From positions 1 through 11,786 of the forward strand of contig NZ_DASTBH010000426.1 in NCBI RefSeq assembly GCF_035712165.1: 11,786 nucleotides of DNA, written 5' to 3'. This document shows positions 7,266 through 11,786 of the stretch, in pieces (within the stretch, counting starts at the first letter, position 1; each line of letters opens with the position of its first letter). The DNA is from DASYTH01 sp035712165 (GTDB taxonomy: Bacteria; Actinomycetota; Actinomycetes; Mycobacteriales; Pseudonocardiaceae). Below the pieces are notes generated by a model, which saw only the letters and a program-made list of their open reading frames with translations, was not told where the DNA came from and searched no databases. The position numbers were made by a program, and so were the translations under genes.

Positions 7266-8182
7266 CCTGGAAGAGCGCATGGCCCTGGCTGCGGTTGGTG
7301 CTCGGGCTGGGCATCGTGGTCGCGCTGGTCATGCATGTGGGCAGCCGCAGCGTGCTGGACGGCCTGCGCGCGATCGACGCCGGTGAGGTGGCCGCCGCGC
7401 TGGGTATCGGCCTGGTGACCACGGTGCTGTGCGCGTGGCGCTGGTCGTTCGTGGCCCGCCGGCTGGGCCTGCGGCTGCCGATGGGCCAGGCCGTCGCCGA
7501 CTACTACCGGTCGCTGTTCCTCAATGCCGTGCTGCCCGCCGGCGTGCTCGGCGACGTGCACCGCGCGGTGCGGCACGGCCGCCAGGAGGGTGACGTCGGC
7601 CGGGGCGTGCGCGCGGTGGTGCTGGAGCGGGCCGCCGGCCAGGCCGTGATCATCGCGGCGGCGGTGGCGGTGCTGGTCACCCTGCCGTCCGCCGGCCCGG
7701 CCCGCGACATCGTCCTGATCGTGCTGGGCGTGGTGGCCCTCGGGGTGGTGGGGCTGCTGGCCGCGCGCCGTCGCGTCGCCCCGGACTCGCGCTGGGGCCG
7801 TACCCTGGACGATGTCCGGGTGGGGCTGCTGGCCCGGGACGCCTGGCCGGGCGTGGCGCTGCTGTCGGCCGCCGCTCTCGCCGGGCACATCGCGCTCTTC
7901 ATCATCGCCGCGCACGCCGCGGGTGCGACGGTCCCGGCCGCCCAACTGGTGCCGCTGGTGGTGCTGTCGCTGCTGGCGATGGGCCTGCCGGTGAGCATCG
8001 GCGGGTTCGGACCGCGCGAGGGCGTCACGGCGCTGTCGTTCGGCGCCGCGGGACTGGGTTCGGCCCAGGGGCTCACCGCGGCCGTGATTTACGGGGTGCT
8101 CGGGCTGGTGGCGAGCCTGCCCGGAGCGTGGATGCTGGTTCGCCGCTCGCCGGCGCTGCACAGACAGGGAGTGACGACATGA
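7253..8182 (+). CDS. UPF0104 / lysylphosphatidylglycerol synthase TM-region family membrane protein
   Basis: A 309-residue polytopic membrane protein with about seven to eight hydrophobic segments, the first at residues 12-29. Family features are the loop DYYRSLFLNAVLPAGVLGD, the basic region ERAAGQAV and the C-terminal GLPVSIGGFGPREGVTALSF, which matches the conserved GG-x-G-x-RE motif of MprF-type flippase domains and the YbhN/UPF0104 family. Such proteins move or synthesise lipid-linked molecules, but most stand-alone members are uncharacterised. It has no soluble aminoacyl-transferase domain, so it is not a full MprF. The ATG is preceded by GGGAG (7243-7247) at 5 nt. It sits between the glycosyltransferase and the GTP cyclohydrolase paralogue, with overlaps on both sides. 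A role in exporting the pathway product across the membrane is inferred. Confidence 0.82.
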   Translation: MRNLTWKSAWPWLRLVLGLGIVVALVMHVGSRSVLDGLRAIDAGEVAAALGIGLVTTVLCAWRWSFVARRLGLRLPMGQAVADYYRSLFLNAVLPAGVLGDVHRAVRHGRQEGDVGRGVRAVVLERAAGQAVIIAAAVAVLVTLPSAGPARDIVLIVLGVVALGVVGLLAARRRVAPDSRWGRTLDDVRVGLLARDAWPGVALLSAAALAGHIALFIIAAHAAGATVPAAQLVPLVVLSLLAMGLPVSIGGFGPREGVTALSFGAAGLGSAQGLTAAVIYGVLGLVASLPGAWMLVRRSPALHRQGVTT

Positions 8183-8916
8183 CCGGCCTGGCCGAAGTGG
8201 GGCCAAAGGCGACCGAGCGGGTGGTGGACATCCAACTGCCCACCGTCTACGGCGAGTTCAGAGCCGTGGGCTATCTCGACCCGGTCCGGGAGGACGAGCA
8301 TGTCGCGCTGATCTACGGCGACGCGCCCCGGCGCGACGCTCTCACCCGGGTGCATTCGGAATGCCTGACCGGGGACGTCTTCGGGTCCACCCGGTGCGAG
8401 TGCGGCGAACAGCTCACCGCCGCGCTGCGGGCGATCGTCGCCGAGGGCGCCGGGGTCCTGATCTACATGAAGGGCCACGAGGGTCGCGGCATCGGGCTGT
8501 TAGCCAAGCTCCGGGCCATGCGGCTGCAGGAGGAGGGCCTGGACACGGTCGAGGCCAACGTGGCGCTCGGGCTGCCGGTCGACGCCCGGGACTACCAGGT
8601 CGCCGCCGACATCCTGCACGACCTCGGGGTGCACTCGGTGCGGCTGCTGTCGAACAACCCGAAGAAGCTCGACGCCTTGCGGCGCTACGGGATCCGGATC
8701 AGCGAGCGGGTGCCGCTGCTGGCCGTCCCGAGCCAGGACAACCTGCCCTACCTGCGCACCAAGCGGGAGCGGCTGGGTCACTTCCTGCCTCATCTGGACG
8801 CAGTGCTCAGCGCCGAGAGCACGTCGGCGAACGAGGCGACCAGGCTGGCCAGCGCGTCGCGGCCCTTCTCAGGCGAGGCCAGGGAGGGCATGCCGACCAC
8901 GCCGGACTCGGTGTAG
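8179..8916 (+). CDS. GTP cyclohydrolase II paralogue with Tyr-to-Met substitution (RibA-like, possibly FAPy-forming)
   Basis: A 245-residue RibA-type enzyme. The zinc cysteines are present in HSECLTGDVFGSTRCECG (Cys62, Cys73, Cys75). The GTP/phosphate motif YMKGHEGRGIGL and the catalytic Asp135/Arg137 (DARDY) are conserved, as are NNPKK and ERVPL. At the position of E. coli RibA Tyr105 the sequence is KLRAM, giving Met114. In a characterised Streptomyces coelicolor paralogue (SCO6655, from memory) this change makes the enzyme stop at the formamidopyrimidine nucleotide instead of releasing formate. The usual C-terminus would lie near residue 207; a 38-residue tail follows that runs antisense through the 3' end of the next gene. 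Leu108 is a TTA codon (8500-8502). ATG 8179 overlaps the preceding stop (ATGA), with GGGAG 7 nt upstream. It is stand-alone RibA with no RibB domain and no rib genes nearby, so it is probably not the riboflavin enzyme. Confidence 0.9.
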   Translation: MTGLAEVGPKATERVVDIQLPTVYGEFRAVGYLDPVREDEHVALIYGDAPRRDALTRVHSECLTGDVFGSTRCECGEQLTAALRAIVAEGAGVLIYMKGHEGRGIGLLAKLRAMRLQEEGLDTVEANVALGLPVDARDYQVAADILHDLGVHSVRLLSNNPKKLDALRRYGIRISERVPLLAVPSQDNLPYLRTKRERLGHFLPHLDAVLSAESTSANEATRLASASRPFSGEAREGMPTTPDSV

Positions 8917-9530
8917 GCGGACAGGCCGAGAGTCAGCATCCGGTTGCGGTCGTCGGCGACGTGGTCGTGCGCCGCGTAGTCCGGCCGGACCAGTTCCGGG
9001 TGGGCGTGCAGCAGCAGCGACGTCTCGAGCTCACCGGCGTGCATGTCGGTGTCGGCGTTGGTGCGCACGCCGCCGGCCACCCGCGCCGCGGCCCAGTCGA
9101 CCTCGGTGGGGAACAGGGCCATCCGGTGCCCGCGCGAGCCGGCCTCCTGGACCACGTTGCCCAGCACGTAGTTCCCGCCGTGCCCGTTGATCAGGACCAG
9201 CCGGTCGACCCCGGCGCCGCGCAGCGACGCCGCGATGTCGGTGACCACCGCGTACAGGGTGGCCGCCGAGATGCTGACCGTGCCGGCCCAGCCGGCGTGT
9301 TCGTGGGAGCAGGAGACGGTGACCGGCGGCAGGTGCAGCACGGGGTAGGCGGCCGCGACCGCCCGGGTGATCACGGCGGCGATCACCGTGTCGGTGATCA
9401 GCGGCAGGAAGGCGCCGTGCTGTTCGAAGCTACCCACCGGCAGCACCGCGACCTCGGCCCGCCGGGCCTGCTCCTCGGCCGAGGTGTTGGTCGGAAGTAG
9501 GTGATCGATCTCGGTCATGCTGTCGAGCAT
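8790..9530 (-). CDS. Creatininase-family amidohydrolase (ArfB/MftE-related)
   Basis: A 246-residue protein. Family metal-binding motifs are present: GSFEQHGAFLPLITDT (Glu36, His38, Asp47), INGHGGN (His117) and MHAGELETS (Glu167). The family includes creatininase, the mycofactocin peptidase MftE and archaeal ArfB, which deformylates the FAPy nucleotide made by GTP cyclohydrolase III. Next to a GTP cyclohydrolase paralogue predicted to release FAPy, a formamide-hydrolase role is the most sensible guess. The ATG at 9530 is used; ATG 9518 (MTEIDHLLPT) is equally plausible, and neither has a clear ribosome site. A GC-rich hairpin (9531-9552) abuts the first ATG. It converges on and overlaps the cyclohydrolase gene by 127 nt. 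It follows the CBS gene on the same strand by 29 nt, so read-through from it is possible. Confidence 0.82.
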   Translation of the reverse strand: MLDSMTEIDHLLPTNTSAEEQARRAEVAVLPVGSFEQHGAFLPLITDTVIAAVITRAVAAAYPVLHLPPVTVSCSHEHAGWAGTVSISAATLYAVVTDIAASLRGAGVDRLVLINGHGGNYVLGNVVQEAGSRGHRMALFPTEVDWAAARVAGGVRTNADTDMHAGELETSLLLHAHPELVRPDYAAHDHVADDRNRMLTLGLSAYTESGVVGMPSLASPEKGRDALASLVASFADVLSALSTASR

Positions 9531-9552
9531 GCCGGACCGGCGCGCGTCCGGC
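9531..9552 (-). repeat. Perfect GC-rich inverted repeat at the start of the creatininase-family gene
   Basis: GCCGGAC (9531-9537) and GTCCGGC (9546-9552) form a 7-bp stem with an 8-nt loop. It fills most of the 29-nt gap between the CBS gene stop and the creatininase-family ATG. No T-tract follows, so it is not a standard intrinsic terminator. It could damp transcription, protect a processed 3' end or mask translation initiation. Confidence 0.55.
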
Positions 9553-9559
9553 CGAAGGC

Positions 9560-10291
9560 TCAGCGCGGGGGCCGATAGTAGACCGGGACCGGCTCGTGGG
9601 TGATGTCGACGGCCATCGACCCCGGAACGCGGACGGCGGAGTCGTCGAAGGCGTAGCTGAGCTGGGAGCGTACGTCCACCACGCCGTCGACCCGGGCGGT
9701 GAGCCGCTCCGCGACCGGGACCAGGCTGCGCCGCTCGAGCTCGCCGCGCAGCACCACGACGCCGTGCCGCACCTCGATGGTCACCTCGTCCGGTCCGACC
9801 GGCACGCCCATGCCCCGCTCGAACACGTCGTGCGCGATCTCGGCGGCGATGTCGGAGTCCGGGCGCAGGAACACCTCGAGCAGGTCGCGGCGGCTGACGA
9901 TGCCGACCAGGGCGTCGTTGCCGTCCACGACCGGCAGCCGGCGCACGCCGTATGCCTCGATCAGCCGCGCGGCCTCGGCCACGGTCGCCTCCGGTCCGAC
10001 CGTGTGCACCGGGGTGCTCATCAGCCCGGCGGCGGTGGTGGCCTGGACCTGGCGGACCCGCTGCCGGGGGACCCGGATCCGGCGCCGCGCGGGCGCCTGC
10101 TGCCGGCCACCCTGCCTGGGCAGTAGGTCTCCCTCGGTCACCATCCCGGCCAGCCGGCCGTCGGCATCGAGCACCGGAACGCCGCTCACCTCGCGTTCGT
10201 GCAGCAGCGCGACGATGTCCTTGTAGGGCGTGCCTTCCTCGACCGTGGTGACCTCGGTGGTCATCACGTCGGCGACCTTCCGGTGCTTCAT
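9560..10291 (-). CDS. CBS-CBS-BON domain protein
   Basis: A 243-residue soluble protein. CBS domain 1 is at about residues 8-58 (ADVMTTEVTTVEEGT, then GVPVLDADGRLAGMVTEGDL). CBS domain 2 is at about 88-142 (GLMSTPVHTVGPEATVAEAA, then RRLPVVDGNDALVGIVSRRD). A BON domain is at about 148-215 (VRHGVVVLRGELERRS, VVDVRSQLSYAF). A strongly basic linker (about 60-83, with RRRIRVPRQRVR) joins the CBS domains. Paired CBS domains sense adenine nucleotides, and BON domains bind membranes or polysaccharide/peptidoglycan. Similar proteins are common in actinobacterial hypoxia/stress regulons beside universal stress proteins and alcohol dehydrogenases. ATG 10291 has GGGAGG (plus-strand CCTCCC, 10297-10302) at 5 nt, so this start is firm. 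It is divergent from the zinc alcohol dehydrogenase. Confidence 0.9.
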   Translation of the reverse strand: MKHRKVADVMTTEVTTVEEGTPYKDIVALLHEREVSGVPVLDADGRLAGMVTEGDLLPRQGGRQQAPARRRIRVPRQRVRQVQATTAAGLMSTPVHTVGPEATVAEAARLIEAYGVRRLPVVDGNDALVGIVSRRDLLEVFLRPDSDIAAEIAHDVFERGMGVPVGPDEVTIEVRHGVVVLRGELERRSLVPVAERLTARVDGVVDVRSQLSYAFDDSAVRVPGSMAVDITHEPVPVYYRPPR

Positions 10292-10324
10292 CGTGACCTC
10301 CCGTATGCTCACCGTGACGCTAAC

Positions 10325-10350
10325 GTGGACAGTCCGATGTGTCCGTCCAC
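10325..10350. promoter_or_regulatory. Candidate operator (nested dyads) between divergent CBS-BON and alcohol dehydrogenase genes
   Basis: GTGGAC (10325-10330) and GTCCAC (10345-10350) form an inverted repeat with a 14-nt spacer. GGACA (10327-10331) and TGTCC (10340-10344) form a second one inside it, and GGAC-A-GTCC (10327-10335) a third. The two larger dyads are offset by 2 nt. The site lies in the 83-nt divergent gap, where one regulator could control both genes. No known regulator's box is recognised. Confidence 0.4.
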
Positions 10351-10374
10351 ATTCACGCCAGTGGGTGAGATGCC

Positions 10375-11415
10375 ATGAAGGCGCTCGTGTACGACGGTCC
10401 GGGTCAGCGGGCGTGGCGGGACGTGACCCAGCCGGCCCTGCTCGAGCCGACCGACGCGATCGTGCGGGTGGACGCCGTCACCATCTGCGGCACCGACCTG
10501 CACATCCTCCGGGGCGACGTGCCCAGCGTGGAGCCCGGCCGGATCCTGGGCCACGAGGCGGTCGGCACGGTCACCGAGATCGGCGCGGCGGTCGGCAACG
10601 TCGCCCCGGGCGACCGGGTGCTGGTCTCCTGCATCAGCGCGTGCGGCCGGTGCCGGTTCTGCCGGGCCGCCGCCTACGGCCAGTGCGCAGGCGGTGGCGG
10701 CTGGATCCTCGGCCACCGGGTGGACGGCACCCAGGCCGAGTACGTGCGCGTGCCGTTCGCCGACACCTCCGCCTACCGGCTGCCGGAGCGGGTGAGCGAC
10801 GAGGCGGCGGTGCTGCTCGCCGACATCCTGCCCACCGCTTTCGAGGTCGGCGTGCGCAAGGCGGGGGTGGCGCCGGGGGACACGGTGGTCGTGGTCGGGG
10901 CGGGGCCGATGGGGCTCGCCGCCATCGTCACCGCCCAGCTCTACAGCCCGAGCCACATCGTGGCCGTCGACCTGGCCCAGTCCCGGCTGGACGCGGCCAA
11001 GCGGTTCGGCGCGGACATCGTGGCCAACCCGCAGCAGGGCGTGGTGGCCATGGTGCGCGAGTTGACCGACGGGCTCGGCGCGGACGTGGCGATCGAGGCG
11101 GTCGGAGTGCCGGAGACCTTCGAGCTGTGCACCACTCTGGTCCGGCCCGGCGGGCACGTGGCCAACGTCAGCGTGCACGGCAAGCCGGCCACCCTGCACC
11201 TGGAGGATCTGTGGATCCGCAACGTCACCGTCACCACCGGGCTGGTGGACACCTACAGCACCCCGACGCTGCTGCGGATGCTCGCGGCCGGACGGCTGGA
11301 CACCTCCCGGTTCGTCACCCACCGGTTCGGCCTGGCTGACATGACCGAGGCCTACGACGTGTTCGCCGAGCCGGCGCGGACCGGTGCGCTGAAAGTGGTC
11401 CTGACCCGGGCGTAG
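10375..11415 (+). CDS. Zinc-dependent alcohol dehydrogenase (MDR family)
   Basis: A 346-residue dehydrogenase with both zinc sites. Catalytic zinc ligands are in ICGTDLH (Cys38) and GHEAVG (His59/Glu60). The structural zinc loop is CGRCRFCRAAAYGQC with Cys89, Cys92, Cys95 and Cys103. The Rossmann motif GAGPMG is at residues 175-180, and AVDLAQSRL after the second strand suggests NAD(H). The overall look is that of secondary-alcohol/threonine-dehydrogenase-type enzymes (VTICGTDLHILRGDVPSVEP). Length is normal. It interconverts an alcohol and an aldehyde or ketone; the substrate is unknown. It should not be confused with the zinc-free dehydrogenase at 4788. The ATG follows GGTGAG at about 7 nt. 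It is divergent from the CBS-BON gene, a pairing seen in actinobacterial low-oxygen/stress loci, which is the likely physiological setting. Confidence 0.9.
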   Translation: MKALVYDGPGQRAWRDVTQPALLEPTDAIVRVDAVTICGTDLHILRGDVPSVEPGRILGHEAVGTVTEIGAAVGNVAPGDRVLVSCISACGRCRFCRAAAYGQCAGGGGWILGHRVDGTQAEYVRVPFADTSAYRLPERVSDEAAVLLADILPTAFEVGVRKAGVAPGDTVVVVGAGPMGLAAIVTAQLYSPSHIVAVDLAQSRLDAAKRFGADIVANPQQGVVAMVRELTDGLGADVAIEAVGVPETFELCTTLVRPGGHVANVSVHGKPATLHLEDLWIRNVTVTTGLVDTYSTPTLLRMLAAGRLDTSRFVTHRFGLADMTEAYDVFAEPARTGALKVVLTRA

Positions 11416-11422
11416 CTCCAAA

Positions 11423-11492
11423 GTCCACACGGTGTGCGCGATTGTCCACGCCGCACGCTTTACCGTGCTTGACAGGAGCGCCCTGAGTCCAC
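11423..11492 (+). repeat. Three direct GTCCAC repeats upstream of the secreted-protein gene
   Basis: GTCCAC occurs at 11423-11428, 11444-11449 and 11487-11492. Start-to-start spacings are 21 and 43 nt, close to two and four helical turns, so all three would face the same side of the DNA. The first is followed by the dyad CACAC-G-GTGTG (11426-11436) and the last belongs to GTCC-ACATA-GGAC (11487-11499). This fits an operator array in the 119-nt gap 11416-11534. Confidence 0.4.
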
Positions 11493-11499
11493 ATAGGAC
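11469..11499 (+). promoter_or_regulatory. Candidate promoter for the secreted-protein gene
   Basis: TTGACA (11469-11474) is a perfect -35 box. The best -10 is TAGGAC (11494-11499) with a long 19-nt spacer, so the -10 is weak. The third GTCCAC repeat lies inside the spacer, where a bound protein would affect RNA polymerase. Confidence 0.4.
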
Positions 11500-11534
11500 A
11501 AACTCTGCCCGCGTGTCGCACGGGAGGTGTCGCC

Positions 11535-11786
11535 ATGCCCAAAACTGTGTGGTTGTCCGGACGGATATCGTCGGTGATCGGCGCGCTGGTCGCGGTCGCC
11601 GCGGTGGTGGCGGGACTGTTGCTGGTCTCGCACGCGCCGGCGGCTCGCGCGGACACCCTGCTGTCGGACAACTTCGAGGACGGCAACCTGGACGGCTGGA
11701 CCCGCTCCGGCGGCTCCTGGTCGGTGGCCACCGACGGTTCCCGGGTGGCCCGCCAGTCCAGCACCAGCAGCGACGCCCGCGCCCTG
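11535..11786 (+). CDS. Secreted protein, N-terminal part (possible polysaccharide-active enzyme; cut by window edge)
   Basis: 84 codons are visible before the right edge. The ATG has GGGAGG (11522-11527) at 7 nt. A Sec signal peptide is clear: a short n-region with Lys3 and Arg10, a hydrophobic stretch (about 13-33, including ALVAVAAVVAGLLLV) and a likely cleavage after APAARA, near residue 39. The mature part begins DTLLSDNFEDGNLDGWTRSG and continues GSWSVATDGSRVARQSS. This resembles the N-terminal beta-sandwich module of secreted actinobacterial pectate lyases and other carbohydrate-active enzymes that I remember, which open with a 'DDFEDG...W' motif. The catalytic domain lies outside the window, so the enzyme class is open. 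Confidence 0.7.
   Translation, partial: MPKTVWLSGRISSVIGALVAVAAVVAGLLLVSHAPAARADTLLSDNFEDGNLDGWTRSGGSWSVATDGSRVARQSSTSSDARAL

Noticed and set aside
8361..9500. A 379-codon plus-strand frame across the cyclohydrolase and the creatininase-family gene
   Set aside because: Shadow of both genes; neither half shows a domain, while the true frames carry all catalytic motifs.
10325..10350. DosR-type dormancy box
   Set aside because: The half-sites GGAC and GTCC are present, but their spacing (1 or 10 nt) does not fit the 4-nt centre of the known box.

Overview
The window looks like chromosomal DNA from a high-GC, spore- or mycelium-forming actinomycete. Micromonosporaceae (Actinoplanes-like) is my best guess. 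Reasons: G/C at nearly every third codon position, GTG and TTG starts, very rare TTA codons, tight ATGA/GTGA gene overlaps, and a complete conservon (histidine kinase, Roadblock, DUF742, small GTPase), which is an actinobacterial hallmark. Thirteen complete genes and two genes cut by the window edges are supported. I see no rRNA, tRNA, insertion sequence, CRISPR array or phage gene.

Layout. (1) 1-233, minus: N-terminus of a Tat-exported molybdopterin oxidoreductase of the isoquinoline 1-oxidoreductase beta-subunit type. (2) 415-4038, plus: a good sigma70-like promoter, then the four-gene conservon, each gene overlapping the next. It is a membrane nitrate/nitrite-sensor-type histidine kinase with its Roadblock, DUF742 and Ras-like GTPase partners. 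(3) 4019-9530: a metabolic island. A CDP-alcohol phosphatidyltransferase (minus) is divergent from a five-gene plus-strand operon: BchC-like dehydrogenase, PTPS/QueD-like protein, GT4 glycosyltransferase, UPF0104/LPG-synthase-like membrane protein, GTP cyclohydrolase II paralogue. A creatininase/ArfB-family amidohydrolase converges on the operon's 3' end. (4) 9560-11415: a CBS-CBS-BON protein (minus) divergent from a zinc alcohol dehydrogenase (plus). (5) 11535 to the end, plus: start of a secreted protein, possibly a polysaccharide-active enzyme.

The metabolic island is the exciting part. The GTP cyclohydrolase II keeps its zinc cysteines but has Met where Escherichia coli RibA has Tyr105. 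That substitution is known from a Streptomyces coelicolor paralogue that stops at the formamidopyrimidine (FAPy) nucleotide. The nearby creatininase-family protein belongs to the fold family of archaeal FAPy deformylase ArfB. The PTPS-like protein has lost its catalytic Cys/Asp/His and one zinc His but keeps the base-anchoring Glu, and the dehydrogenase has lost its zinc ligands. Together with a glycosyltransferase, a CDP-alcohol transferase and a flippase-like membrane protein, this suggests an uncharacterised pathway from GTP to a modified pyrimidine or pterin that is glycosylated and perhaps lipid-linked. That product assignment is inference; the residue changes and gene order are read directly from the sequence.

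Three rare TTA leucine codons fall in the window (Roadblock gene, BchC-like dehydrogenase, GTP cyclohydrolase), so bldA-type translational control of the conservon and the island is possible.
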